Origin: Aeriscardovia sp.
GTDB lineage: Bacteria > Actinomycetota > Actinomycetes > Actinomycetales > Bifidobacteriaceae
DNA length: 64,000 bases
Direction of reading: 5' to 3'
Assembly: GCA_017965665.1 (NCBI GenBank)
Contig: JAGCPN010000003.1
Location: 62,001 to 126,000 of the forward strand
Shown here: positions 50,778-60,600 of the stretch, piece after piece
Layout of the letters: each line of letters starts with the position of its first letter
How positions within the stretch are numbered: position 1 is the first letter of the stretch
Position numbers and translations under genes: made by a program
The notes under the pieces: generated by a model
What the model was told of the DNA's origin: nothing
The model's database searches: none
What the model saw: only the letters and a program-made list of their open reading frames with translations

Positions 50778-51653
50778 TCAGGCGCTGCAGGCGGGAAGTG
50801 ACTTTGTGCGCCCCGAAGAGATATCCCCGAGAGCCTGCAGGGCTCCCGAAAGGGTCTTTACGGCCACGACCCTGAGACCCCCGGGGACGCGGGAAGAGAG
50901 GACCTGGGAACAGTTGGCGCGGGGAGCCAGAAAGAAGGACGCCCCGTCCCTTCTGGCGGCGATCATCTTGGAGGATATGCCCCCTATGGCCCCGACCTGC
51001 CCGGAAGAGGAGAGGGTCCCCGTGCCGGCCACCTTAGCCCCGCCCGTCAGATCCTTTCCCTCCGCCTTTTCTATGAGGCCGAGGGCGAAGATGAGCCCCG
51101 CAGAGGGGCCCCCTATGGGACCGGAGTTGATTTTGGCCTCAGAGAGGGCGGAAGGAGGGAAGCCCTGGGATCTTAGGTAGCTCCCCGCCGCCTCCTTTGC
51201 CGAAGACTTGGCCCCTTCCATGAGGCCTGCCTGCTGCGCCTCGTCTTTTGAGAGGGAGGATCCTATGGGAAACACCACCTCCCTGGGCAAAATCCTGGAA
51301 TCGGCTTCAAAGTAGCCGGCTATGGCCATGAAGGCCGGAACGGTGCTGGAGGGGGATCCCAGGACGTTTACCGTGACGACGTCCAAAGATCCGGAGGGGG
51401 AAAACGACGCCTTTCCCACTCCGCTTATGGCCTCCCCTCCCAGGTCCGCCTTTTTCGTCCCGTAGTCGAGCACCGCGGGCCCCAGGACGTTCAGCGTGGG
51501 GCCGGGCTTCTCGATTACGTAGTTTGTGGGGCAAAAAAGCAGGGCGGCCATTATCGCCGCCACGGCCCAGTAAGCGTGCCCGGCGATTTTGGAGACATAT
51601 CTCCTGAAAAAGCCGCGGCCGCCGGATCCCCGTCCCAAATCCATGATCTTCAT
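50778..51653 (-). CDS. YlbL-type (S16) membrane protease without PDZ domain
   Basis: 291 residues. An N-terminal span (HAYWAVAAIMAALLFCPTNYVIEKPGPTLNVLG) carries the YlbL hallmark PGP. The C-terminal Lon-like catalytic domain has the nucleophile S184 (INSGPIGGPSAGLIFALG) and K229 (GGISSKMIAARRDGA). The family normally carries a PDZ domain between these parts; here residues 135-175 are only a short linker (DEAQQAGLMEGAKSSAKEAAGSYL). It presumably still cleaves membrane or exported proteins. ATG 51653; divergent from the DUF2342 gene. Confidence 0.85.
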   Translation of the reverse strand: MKIMDLGRGSGGRGFFRRYVSKIAGHAYWAVAAIMAALLFCPTNYVIEKPGPTLNVLGPAVLDYGTKKADLGGEAISGVGKASFSPSGSLDVVTVNVLGSPSSTVPAFMAIAGYFEADSRILPREVVFPIGSSLSKDEAQQAGLMEGAKSSAKEAAGSYLRSQGFPPSALSEAKINSGPIGGPSAGLIFALGLIEKAEGKDLTGGAKVAGTGTLSSSGQVGAIGGISSKMIAARRDGASFFLAPRANCSQVLSSRVPGGLRVVAVKTLSGALQALGDISSGRTKSLPACSA

Positions 51654-51752
51654 TAAAGTATGATCTCCCTACAAACGAAAGCCTGCCCCATTTCCTATGA
51701 TTTTGAGATAATACAGAAAATAAACGGAATGGATCAAAAAAGAGGGAAAGCC

Positions 51753-53099
51753 ATGGATTCTGACGAACTTCACAAATGGCTCATCCAGTCTTTCGGGCAG
51801 GAAGGCGGAGAAATGGCGTGGAAGCAGTTCTCTTCTCTCCCCGACTCCATAAAGGACGAGCTGCTCTCGGGCTCCCAGCCGCTTCCGGACCCCGGAGAGA
51901 TGAGAAAGGTATTTTCGGCGTTCAAAGCCGCCGGAGAGAGCGGAGGAAAGGGCGAGGGCGGGCCCGTCAACCGGCCGCTTGCCGGGGAAATGGCGCTGAG
52001 GACGGCAGACGAGAAGCACTTTACAAACTCCATCTCCGCCCTCCAGTTCGACAGGCTCTCCCAGGCCCTGAGCTCTGCCAACCTCTGGCTGGACTCCGCC
52101 ACTTCCACCCTCCCCCTGCCGGACAAGACCAGGATTTTAACCCCCCGCCAGTGGACAGAAGGGGCCGTAGGGGCCTGGTGCTCCCTCGTCTCACCTTTGG
52201 CCAAGAAGACCACCGACACCATCTCCTCCTTCTTCAGGGAGCAGGGGGGGCTTGAGGGGCTGGCCGGAGTATTTGCAGGCCCCATCCCCATACCGCTTCC
52301 GGCCGGAGTGACCCCGGACCCCCAGGCCCTGCTCGAAAACGCGGTGAAGACGAACTTTGCCGTGCAGCTTGGGGAGGCCATAGGGCAGATGAGCCCGCTG
52401 ACTTTGTCCAGCTTCGACTACGGGATAAGGACGGCAGGCGGGAAGGCCGGAGCCCTCATCCCCGAAAACCTTGACACCTTCGCCAAAGACGCCCAGCTCC
52501 CGGAGGAGGAAGTCTACTCCTTCTACGCCTTAAGGGAGATGGCCTACGCCAGGCTCTACAATTCCGCCCCCTGGATAGAGGGCCAGATCGCGGCCCTGGT
52601 CTACGCCTATTCGCGCGGCTTCGAGTTGGACACTTCCGAGACCGAAGAGGATCTGAGGGAGGCAGACTTCATGAACCCCGACGGCATGGCGCACCTCATC
52701 AGCTTTTCCTCTCTCAAAGCCAAAGATTCTGAGGCGCAGAGGAAGGCCAGGGAGGACCTGCAGAGGCTTTTGACCCTGGCCGAGAGCTGGGTGGACTGCG
52801 TGACGTGGAGGGCAGGGAGCGCCTTCATCTCCAAAATTTCGCAGCTTCGGGAAATGATGAGGAGGAGAAGGGCGGAAGGGGAGATGACCGGAAAGCCCCT
52901 CGCCCGCCTCATGGGCCTGGGGCTGGAGCCCAAAGACATAAGGGAGACCTCCTCCAAGTGGGACAGGCTCAGCGGCAACGTGGAAGAGAGGGACCGGCTC
53001 TGGTCCCACCCAAGGCTCCTGTCCAAAGTCGACGGCAAAGGGGAAGAAGAGGGCGGAAACGACTGGGACGGGGACCTCAGCAGCTTTTTGGAGGATTAA
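51753..53099 (+). CDS. DUF2342 (Zincin_2) family protein with a lost zinc-ligand motif
   Basis: 448 residues, matching the actinobacterial zinc-dependent metalloprotease-like family (TIGR03624). QLGEAIGQMSPLTLSSFDYGI, FALREMAYARLYNSAPWIEGQIAALVYAYSRG and CVTWRAG...SQLREMMRRRRAE follow the family path. Where the family reads LREAAH(x)RL, this protein has LREMAYARL, so the histidine is tyrosine and zinc binding is doubtful. I chose ATG 51753 (AGAGGG upstream); frame is open to 51660. It is convergent with the UvrD2-like gene with a 23-base overlap, a neighbourhood shared with mycobacteria. Confidence 0.8.
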   Translation: MDSDELHKWLIQSFGQEGGEMAWKQFSSLPDSIKDELLSGSQPLPDPGEMRKVFSAFKAAGESGGKGEGGPVNRPLAGEMALRTADEKHFTNSISALQFDRLSQALSSANLWLDSATSTLPLPDKTRILTPRQWTEGAVGAWCSLVSPLAKKTTDTISSFFREQGGLEGLAGVFAGPIPIPLPAGVTPDPQALLENAVKTNFAVQLGEAIGQMSPLTLSSFDYGIRTAGGKAGALIPENLDTFAKDAQLPEEEVYSFYALREMAYARLYNSAPWIEGQIAALVYAYSRGFELDTSETEEDLREADFMNPDGMAHLISFSSLKAKDSEAQRKAREDLQRLLTLAESWVDCVTWRAGSAFISKISQLREMMRRRRAEGEMTGKPLARLMGLGLEPKDIRETSSKWDRLSGNVEERDRLWSHPRLLSKVDGKGEEEGGNDWDGDLSSFLED

Positions 53100-54414
53100 A
53101 GGGTAAAAACCGGCTGAGGTTGGAGGGCGAAGAGAGAAAGAGGATGAACAGCTTCTCTCTTGCCCTCGTCGCCCCCACGTACAGCACCCTCCTCTCCTCT
53201 TCCTCCTCCCCTCCCCTCTCGGTGCCCAAAATCAGGACGACTTCGTCCCACTCCAGGCCTTTGGCGGCGTGGAGGGTGGAAAGGACGACTTTCCCCTCCG
53301 CCTCGGGCCCCGGGGGGCCGAAGGGGACGGCCTCACTCGAAAGCCGGGAAGCCACTTCGGCCAGATCCTTTCGGGTCCTGGCCAGAATGGCGAAACTTTT
53401 GGAGGGGTCCCTCGCCTTGGCAAGGCTGCAGGCGAAGAGGGCGAGGGAGGGAAAATCCTTAAAGCGCCTCTTTTCCACCCTTCCCCTCGCCTTCGTGGCC
53501 GCCCGAAGAAGGGAGTACTTTTCGGGGGAAAGCGCCAAAATCCCGTTGGCGCACCTTATGACCTCCCTGCCGGAGCGGTAGTTGCAAGAGAGGCAGATCT
53601 CCCTGTAGGGCCCGGGAAAGTCCCCCTCGGCGTGGGAGAGGAACCATCCGGAAGACCCCGTGAAAGAGTAGATGGTCTGGGCGCAGTCGCCCACCACGCA
53701 GACGCTGTCGGCCTGCCGGGTCCAGAACTTCAAAACGGCGTGCTGGGCGGGGGAGACGTCCTGGTACTCGTCCACCGTGACCGACCGGAAGGCCCCCGAA
53801 ACCATCCTCCCGGCCTCCGAAGATTCTTCCAGGATTCGCAAAAGCAGGATGAAGATGTCTCCGAAGTCTATCGCCCCTGCGGCCCTTTTAGCCCTTTCGT
53901 AAGCCTCCCACGCCTCTTTAAACCCCGGGGGGAGGCGGAAAGAGGACCGGGCCGCGGCGGCCTCGAGCTCCGAAGGCCCCACAAGGGAGCTTTTGGCCCA
54001 CTTGAGGGCTGAAAAGAACGCCCCAGCCTCCCCCGGAAAGATCCTGCGAAAAAGCGAAACGGATCCCGACTCGTCCAAAAGCGAGGGGAAAGGGGAGAGG
54101 GCGAGAAGGGACCAGAGGCGGTGAAGCTGCGCCAGGGCCAGGGAGTGGAAGGTCGTGGCTTTGACAGTTTCCGGCGCCCCTAAGGCGGAAAGGCGCTCTT
54201 TGAGGGCCTCGGCGGCGCGGGTGGAAAAGGCTATGGCCAGGGTCCTTGACGGATCCCACACACCCTTTGCCAGGCCCAGGGCGATTCTGGCCGAGACCGT
54301 GGAAGTCTTGCCGCTCCCCGCGCCCGCCTGAAGGCACAGGGTCCCCTCCAGGCACTTTGCCGCCTCCCTCTGGCTGGGGTCCAGCCCGCAAAGAAGGGCG
54401 CTTTCAGATTCCAT
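53077..54414 (-). CDS. Short UvrD2-like SF1 helicase
   Basis: 445 residues with all core SF1A motifs: Walker A QAGAGSGKTST (30-39), Ia TTFHSLALAQLHR, II VDEYQDVSPAQ, III GDCAQTIYSFTGS, IV SCNYRSGREV, V STLHAAKGLEWDEVVLI and VI RRVLYVGATRAREKL. Mycobacterial UvrD2 is about 700 residues with a large 2B insertion, an HRDC domain and a cysteine-rich end; these are missing here. A helicase without 2B regulation may be constitutively active (inference). ATG 54414. It lies between the DUF2342 protein and the pseudokinase, as expected for UvrD2. Confidence 0.85.
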   Translation of the reverse strand: MESESALLCGLDPSQREAAKCLEGTLCLQAGAGSGKTSTVSARIALGLAKGVWDPSRTLAIAFSTRAAEALKERLSALGAPETVKATTFHSLALAQLHRLWSLLALSPFPSLLDESGSVSLFRRIFPGEAGAFFSALKWAKSSLVGPSELEAAAARSSFRLPPGFKEAWEAYERAKRAAGAIDFGDIFILLLRILEESSEAGRMVSGAFRSVTVDEYQDVSPAQHAVLKFWTRQADSVCVVGDCAQTIYSFTGSSGWFLSHAEGDFPGPYREICLSCNYRSGREVIRCANGILALSPEKYSLLRAATKARGRVEKRRFKDFPSLALFACSLAKARDPSKSFAILARTRKDLAEVASRLSSEAVPFGPPGPEAEGKVVLSTLHAAKGLEWDEVVLILGTERGGEEEEERRVLYVGATRAREKLFILFLSSPSNLSRFLPFNPPKSC

Positions 54415-54467
54415 CTCTTCCCCCCCTTCCCGCCCGGGGCGTTCTTAATCATTGCAACACCAGATTG

Positions 54468-54481
54468 TATTATTTTTTCTG
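54468..54481 (+). promoter_or_regulatory. Likely leaderless promoter of the pseudokinase gene
   Basis: TATTAT at 54468-54473 ends seven bases before the GTG start at 54481, so transcription would start at or next to the start codon. No ribosome site exists before the GTG. This is the usual layout of leaderless actinobacterial mRNAs. No good -35 at 17 bases was found. Confidence 0.6.
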
Positions 54482-56013
54482 TGACGTATATCGACTTTTT
54501 CAAGGCCTGCGCCCTCACTTCGGCCGCGGCCCCCAAGCTAAGTATTGCGGAGGCGGGGACGAGGACGGGGGAAGGGGATGAAAAAATCGGTGTGAACGGC
54601 CTGGAGATAAGGACGGCTTCCAACCGCAGGTGCATGTCGTACCTGTCGGGGACCAAGCCCGGCATAGACACCCTGAAAGAGAGGGAGAGGGCAGAGGGGA
54701 TCTTGGAAGGGGGGCTGGATCTGTCCCGGGAGGGCGTGAAAGTCGAAAGGCCCCTTTTGGGCCGCGCACAGGAGGGCCTGGAAGGGGAGGAGTACTTCAT
54801 CCTGATCTGCTCTTTTTCCCCCGGCTTCCCCTCGCCTTTGAGGGGGCTTAGCGAGGAAGAGTGCCTGTCTTTCGGGAAGGCGGTGGGGGCGGTGCACTCC
54901 AAAGGATCCGGCCCCTTCCAGGCTTTCAGGGCCTTTTCGGCCCCTTCTATACGCTTTGAGCTGGGAGAGTGGATCGAAAGGCTGAGAAACAGGGGATCGG
55001 CGCCGGATGAAGTTCTGGACGCCTGGAGCGACCTGGCTGCGACAGACGCCCTCTGGGACTTTTCCCCCTGCCTCGTGCACGGAGGATGGAAGGGGGGAGA
55101 AGTGCAGTTTTCGGGCGGAGCCGTCAGCGCCCTCCTCAAGTGGGAGAGGGCGGAAGTGAGCGATCCTGCGCGCGATCTCGAGTGGATGTTCGAATCATCC
55201 CTCGACCAGAGGCAGATCGACGCCTTCATGCAGGGCTACGGCATGGCCATGGGAGAGGCCATGGATCCCTTCATCCTCCCCCGGGCGAAGCTGTGGAGGC
55301 AGATGGAGATGGGCGCCTCCCTTCTGGAGGCAAAGAAGGAGGGGGAGAAGGAGAAGGCGCAGGAGGTGGCCAGAAAACTCCTGCGCCTGAGCGCGGATCT
55401 GAGGACTGTTGCCCCCAAAAAGCCGGAAGGGCGGCTCCCCGAAGAGATCCAGCCCGAAGAGATCCAGCTGCCCCGGGCCCCCGAGCCCCCTGCCTCTTTG
55501 GAAGTTTCAGATGTCCGCACCCGGGTGCAGCCCGCCCCCGCCGGCGCCTCCGGGCCCCGAAAAGAGGACGAGCAGGAGGCCAAAGAGCAGGAGGCCAAAG
55601 AGCAGGAGGCCAAAGAGCAGGAGGCCAAAGAGGAATCGGAGGAGAGCGCCGAGAGGCGCGCCCTCCTCTGGCAGGTGACCCTGAGGGCCGCCATGGCCCG
55701 GAGGGAAGGGCGGGATCTGGAGGCGGAAGTGGAGGCCCAGAAAGCCCGGGCCGAGGCCGAAAAGGATCCCGAGGAGAAGTCGACTTCGTTTTTCAGGGCC
55801 TTCCAATTCGCCTCCGACAAAGACGCACCCTCCCTGGGCGCCCCGGTGCGGGTGAAAGAGGGCGGGAGTGCGAAAGAGGGGGGAGCGGCTGCGACGAAGC
55901 CGGTCCAGAGTCCTCCGACGTTTATGCCGGCGCCGGCCCCTCCCCGGGACGCCCTCCAGGGCGGAAGCGCCACCACGGTTATAGAAAGAATTGACGGGAA
56001 CGAAGATGAGTGA
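54481..56013 (+). CDS. APH-like pseudokinase with acidic repeat-containing C-terminus
   Basis: 510 residues. The first 300 follow the aminoglycoside/choline kinase fold, but the catalytic loop HGDLxxxN is HGGWKGGEV (H200; aspartate and asparagine lost), and the magnesium-binding D of IDWED is gone (LLKWERAEVSDPARDLEW). It therefore cannot transfer phosphate in the usual way. The remaining 200 residues are charged and disordered, with four EQEAK repeats (15-bp DNA repeats), a coiled-coil-like stretch and an Ala/Pro/Gly-rich end. GTG 54481 is leaderless. The gene is in the place of the phosphotransferase often found beside uvrD2 in actinomycetes. It overlaps DUF3107 (GATGAGTGA). Confidence 0.75.
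   Translation: MTYIDFFKACALTSAAAPKLSIAEAGTRTGEGDEKIGVNGLEIRTASNRRCMSYLSGTKPGIDTLKERERAEGILEGGLDLSREGVKVERPLLGRAQEGLEGEEYFILICSFSPGFPSPLRGLSEEECLSFGKAVGAVHSKGSGPFQAFRAFSAPSIRFELGEWIERLRNRGSAPDEVLDAWSDLAATDALWDFSPCLVHGGWKGGEVQFSGGAVSALLKWERAEVSDPARDLEWMFESSLDQRQIDAFMQGYGMAMGEAMDPFILPRAKLWRQMEMGASLLEAKKEGEKEKAQEVARKLLRLSADLRTVAPKKPEGRLPEEIQPEEIQLPRAPEPPASLEVSDVRTRVQPAPAGASGPRKEDEQEAKEQEAKEQEAKEQEAKEESEESAERRALLWQVTLRAAMARREGRDLEAEVEAQKARAEAEKDPEEKSTSFFRAFQFASDKDAPSLGAPVRVKEGGSAKEGGAAATKPVQSPPTFMPAPAPPRDALQGGSATTVIERIDGNEDE
55571..55630 (+). repeat. Tandem 15-bp repeat, four exact copies
   Basis: AGCAGGAGGCCAAAG repeated four times without mismatch, in frame, coding for EQEAK units. Exact identity suggests recent expansion and possible length variation between strains. 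Confidence 0.96.
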
Positions 56014-56251
56014 AAAAAAGGAAATAATGGTCACAGTCGGCCTCAAAGACATCCAAGGGACGGTGGCGATCGCCACCCAGGAGGACGCCAAAGAGGTCAT
56101 GGAAAAGATTGAAAAGGCCGTAAGCGAAGGCGGCCACTGCATCATAGAGGGGCCCGACGGCCAAAAGCTTTTGATTTCCGGGCCCTCCGTGGGCTTTGCG
56201 AGGGTGGAGCCGGTGATCCGCCCCATGATGGGCTATATGCGCAATTCCTGA
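56006..56251 (+). CDS. DUF3107 family protein
   Basis: 81 residues; a small actinobacterial protein of unknown function. MVTVGLKDIQGTVAIATQEDAKEVMEKIEKAV and the later LLISGPSVGFARVEP match the compact alpha/beta family with EVxI(x)xxx...V(x)V. ATG 56006 lies inside the end of the previous gene (GATGAGTGA), and its own stop overlaps the next gene (TGATG), so three genes are translationally linked. Confidence 0.85.
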   Translation: MSEKKEIMVTVGLKDIQGTVAIATQEDAKEVMEKIEKAVSEGGHCIIEGPDGQKLLISGPSVGFARVEPVIRPMMGYMRNS

Positions 56252-56868
56252 TGGACTGGAAAGGCAGGTGGAGGCAGGGGGCGACGTGGCTGTACTCGGT
56301 CATGCTCGCCTCCTCGATCCTGGCCGAAGTCGTCTCCTTCGCCCTCTCCTCCGACACCCTCAGGATCGCCGCCAATCCGGGGGTGGATCTGGGATGCGAC
56401 ATAAACGCCGTCGTGTCCTGCTCGACCGTGGCAAAGAGCTGGCAGGCTGACTTTCTGAACTTCGGCAGCTTCCGCCTCCCCAACTGCTTTCTGGGGATCT
56501 GCTTTGAAGCGGTGTTCGTCACGGTGGCGGTTTTGGGGCTCTCCAGGGCAAAACTTCCCAGGTGGTTTTCTTTTTGCTCATGGCTGGGAAACCTCGCAGC
56601 CCTTGTTTTTTCTTACTGGCTCTTTTCCCAGGAGCTCTACGCCATTGACGCCGTGTGCCCGTGGTGCCTGACTTTAATGTTTTCGACTACGATCCAGTTC
56701 ATGGCCCAGAGCCATGCGGCGGTGACGGTGCAGGACCTTCCCAAAGGGAGGCTCAAAAAGGCCCTCGAGGCCTACTTTCGCCCCTCTTTGGACCTCTTTG
56801 CGGATGCGGCGTGGATCCTCGTCCTCCTGCTTTTGATCTTCATAAGGGACGGATCTCGGATCTTTTAA
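56251..56868 (+). CDS. Vitamin K epoxide reductase (VKOR) family protein
   Basis: 205-residue membrane oxidoreductase that reoxidises DsbA-like proteins using quinone, driving disulfide formation outside the cell. Four to five spans. The redox pair C136 and C139 (CPWCL) and the loop pair C49 and C57 (GCDINAVVSC) are all present. No DsbA homologue lies in the window. The C-terminal tail is basic and ends with a further span. Its ATG overlaps the DUF3107 stop by one base. Confidence 0.93.
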   Translation: MDWKGRWRQGATWLYSVMLASSILAEVVSFALSSDTLRIAANPGVDLGCDINAVVSCSTVAKSWQADFLNFGSFRLPNCFLGICFEAVFVTVAVLGLSRAKLPRWFSFCSWLGNLAALVFSYWLFSQELYAIDAVCPWCLTLMFSTTIQFMAQSHAAVTVQDLPKGRLKKALEAYFRPSLDLFADAAWILVLLLLIFIRDGSRIF

Positions 56869-56874
56869 AACCCT

Positions 56875-57642
56875 CTACTTGTGGTGCAAAAGCCCCCTGG
56901 AGGACCCTTCCTTCTTTTTCTTGGCGACCCTCCTGGGGGAGTGGAGGGAGAGAGGCTGGCTGCGCTTCACGGCGCCCGGCATGGTCCAGTCCAGCTTTAC
57001 CGACAGGAGCCTGAGGGTGACCGTTATGACCACTATGAGGATGTCCAAAATGACTTCGGAAGTGAAGTTTATCCAGTTGTAGATATAGGCCTTGCACACA
57101 AAGACCGTGAGGATGGAGGCCACGATCGCGGGGACCAGGTAGAGGTGCTTGTCTCTGATTATCACGGGGACCTCGTTTAAGATGACGTCCCTGCACACTC
57201 CTCCCCCCACTCCCGTGACTACGCCCACAAAGATCGCGGTTATGGCCGGCATGTGGTAGGCCAGGCCTTTGGTGGTGCCGTCTATGGCGAAGAGCGCGAG
57301 GGCCAGGGCGTCGAAGATGGTGTTGGTCCAGTAGAGTTTTTCAACCTCCGGGTGCAGAAATATCACGCACAGCCCCGCCAGGATCGCTATCCCCAGGTAC
57401 CAGTAGTTGGTGAGGTTGGTGGGGGGGATGCAGCCTATCAAAACGTCCCTTATCGTGCCCCCGCCCAGGGCGGTGAACCAGGCCGCGATCATGATGGAGA
57501 AGGAATCGAACTCCCTCCTGCAGGCGGCCATCCCTCCTATCATTCCGCAAAAGAAGGTGGCCAGGTACTCCACCATGAGGAAGAACCAGTTGCTCTCCAG
57601 CGGCATGGGGGTGGCAATGGTTATCTGCGCGGCCAAAAGCAT
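56875..57642 (-). CDS. TRIC/UPF0126 (YicG-like) membrane protein
   Basis: 255 residues, seven spans in two homologous halves, as in trimeric intracellular cation channels. Each half has the GGGxxRDV motif: LGGGTIRDVLIG and GVGGGVCRDVILNEVP. The C-terminal tail is basic (RVAKKKKEG). Possibly a potassium or other cation channel; glycine uptake has also been reported for YicG. GGAGG seven bases before ATG 57642, 21 bases after the ileS stop, so it is probably in the ileS operon. Confidence 0.9.
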   Translation of the reverse strand: MLLAAQITIATPMPLESNWFFLMVEYLATFFCGMIGGMAACRREFDSFSIMIAAWFTALGGGTIRDVLIGCIPPTNLTNYWYLGIAILAGLCVIFLHPEVEKLYWTNTIFDALALALFAIDGTTKGLAYHMPAITAIFVGVVTGVGGGVCRDVILNEVPVIIRDKHLYLVPAIVASILTVFVCKAYIYNWINFTSEVILDILIVVITVTLRLLSVKLDWTMPGAVKRSQPLSLHSPRRVAKKKKEGSSRGLLHHK

Positions 57643-57663
57643 CTTCGAGCCTCCAAAAAGGCG

Positions 57664-60600
57664 TTACGCCAGTTCCAGGCTTATTTCGGTCTTTTCCCCC
57701 GATTCGAGCGTTTCTTCTACCGCCAAAGTCTCGCGGGCGATTTCTTCCCTGAACTTTTCAAGGGCCCCGAGGACGCCTTCGGGGGCCTTGGCAGAGAGGC
57801 GGATGCGGTCGGTAATCTTAAAGCCGGCCTTCTTCCTCTCTTCCTGCACCTGCCGGATGAAGTCCCGGGCGATCCCCTCCTCTTCGAGATCCTCGTCTAT
57901 CGCGCAGTCCAGGATCGCAAACCCCCCGTCGGAAAGCGGTTTGGCGAAGGAGGATTTGGGCAAAGAGAGGGTGGAAGAGAGGGAGTACTCGCCCTTAAGG
58001 AGCTCCACCTTCTCTCCTGCGAGGCACACTTCGACTTTGCCCCCCTCTTCCTTCCAGTCTCCGGCCTTTGCGGCCCTTATGACGTTTTGCACTTTCCCGC
58101 CGAGCCTGGGGCCCAGGGCCCTGGGGTTCAAAGCGAGCTTTTTTTCCACTTCAAACCCTTCCTCTTTTGCCTCGGAGAAGCTCAGAAATTCGACTTCCTT
58201 TACGTCCATCTCCCTTTTGATTATCTTTTCGAACCTTTGAAGGCCCTCTTTGCCGCTGACCACTGAGAGCTTACTTAGGGGCTGGCGGACGCGGATGTTC
58301 TGCTCCTTCCTTATCGAAAGAGCGAGGGAGACGATCTCGCGGGCCGAGTTCATCTCGCCTTCGAGGGCGGGGTTCTTCCAGGTGTCTAAAGATGAAGAGT
58401 CGGGCCAGTCTTCCAGGTGCACGGAGTCTTTTCCGGTAAGGGACCTGAAGATCGCCTCGCACTCGAAGGGGAGAAGCGGGGCTGCGGCCTTGGAGAAGGT
58501 CTCGAGCACGGTGTAGAGGGTGTCGAAAGCGGCCTTGTCCTCCCTCCAGAACCTCTGGCGGCTGTTTCTTATGTACCAGTTGGTAAGGCAGTCTATAAAG
58601 TCGCCTGCAACCCTGCAGGCCTCTGCGATCGAAAAGGCGTCCAGGGCGCTTTTAATGCCGGATACCGCGGAGGCGAGGGAAGAGAGGATGAAGCGGTCCA
58701 GCTCGGTCAGATCCTCCCCCTCCTTCGCTTCATGGGCCCTGTATCCCTTCTGGCCGTCGCAGGCGTTGGCGTAGAGGGCGAAGAAGGAGTAGGCGTTCCA
58801 GAAGGGGATGAGCACCTTGCGGGCGGCGTCCTTTATGCCCTGGGAAGTGACTATGAGGTTTCCGCCGCGAAGGATGGGGGAGCTCATGAGGAACCACCTG
58901 AGGGCGTCGGATCCGGATTCATCGAAAACTTCAGAGACGTCGGGGTAGTTTCTGAGGTGCTTGCTCATCTTGTTGCCGTCGGAGCCCAAAACTATGCCGT
59001 GGCAGACCACGTTTTTGAAGGGGACGTCGTCAAAGAGGGCCTCGGTCATGACGTTTTGCACGTAGAACCAGCCCCTGGTCTGCCCGATGTACTCGACCAC
59101 GAAGTCTGCGGGGAAGCGGGAGAGGAACTCCTCTTTGTGCTCGAAGGGGTAGTGCTTTTGGGCAAAGGAGATGCAGGCCGAATCGAACCAGACATCCAAA
59201 ACGTCTTTGACCCTGCGCATTTCGCTTTTACCCGTGGGGTCGTCGGGATTGGGGCGCACCAGTTCGTCTACCCAGGGCCTGTGAAGGTCGACCTCGCCCG
59301 CCTCGTTTACGGGAAGGCGGCCGAAGTCCTTTTCAATTTCCTCCAAAGAGCCGTAGACGTCGATTCTGGGATAGGCGGGATCGGTTGAGACCCAGATGGG
59401 TATGGGCGTCCCCCAGTAGCGGTTGCGCGTGACCGACCAGTCCCTCGCCCCCTCCAGCCATTTCCCGAACTGCCCGTTTTTTACGTTTTCCGGAATCCAG
59501 TTGATCTTCTGGTTGCCTTTGAGCAGCTTGTCCTTTATGGCCGTCACTTTTACAAACCAGCTAGACACCGGCTTGTAAATGAGCGGGGATCCGCACCTCC
59601 AGCAGTGCGGGTAGGAGTGGACGAAGTCCTTGTCTTCCACCAGGACCGGGCGCCTGTCTTCGGGGATCCTGGCAAACGGGCCCGCGCTGTCCTTAAAGTC
59701 CCGGATGATCTTTCCGGAGGCCTCGAAGACCCCGAGGCCCAGGTAGTCTCTGACGGGCTCCCTGAACCTGGCGGAGGAATCGGTTAGGTCGAAGGGAAAG
59801 ATGGCGTGGGAGTGGATGGTCTCCATGTCGTCTTCGCCGTAGGGGGCCTGGTGGACTATCCCGGTCCCGTCATCCTGGGTGACGAAAGGCGCCGTGTACA
59901 CTTTCCACGCGTTCGGCCCGGGAAAGTAGGGCGCATCGGGGTCCTGGAGAAAGTCGGTGGGGGGCCAGTACTCCCAGCCCTCCATGTCTTTGCCCTTTAT
60001 GACCTTTTCGATTTTTACGTCCCCCAGGGCCTTTTTGTAGGCCGGGATCCTGTTTTTGGCTATCCACACGCTCTTTCCGGCCAGAGGCCCTTTTTCGCAC
60101 TCCACCCTGGCGTAGTCGATTTCGGGCCCCACGGCCATAGCGAGGTTGGAGGGGACGGTCCAGGGGGTAGTGGTCCAAAAGAGGAGGTAGTCTTCGGAGT
60201 TTTTGAGCCTCACGGCCACGGTCACCGTCCTGTCCTGGCGGGGGCGGTAGACGTCCGAATCCATGTGTAGCTCGTGGTTGGAAAGGGGGGTCTCGTCTAC
60301 GGGGCAGTAGGGCAGCACCCTCTCGCTTTCGTAAATCAGGCCCTTTTTGTAGAGCTCTTTAAAGGCCCAGATGACAGACTCCATATAGGAGAGGTCCATC
60401 GTCTTTATCCCGCTTTCAAAGCTCACCCACCGGCCCTGGCGGTTTATGTACCTCTCCCACTCGGAAGAGTACTTCAAGACGCTCTCCCTGCACTTTCGGT
60501 TGAAGGAAGCGACACCCATCTTGTCTATGTCGGCTTTCGAGGTAAGGCCCATCTCCCGCTCGGCTTCGAGCTCTGCCGGAAGGCCGTGGGTGTCCCAGTT

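Noticed and set aside
55571-55630. CRISPR-like array
   Set aside because: The repeats are contiguous 15-mers without spacers and lie in frame within a coding gene; no other array-like pattern was found.
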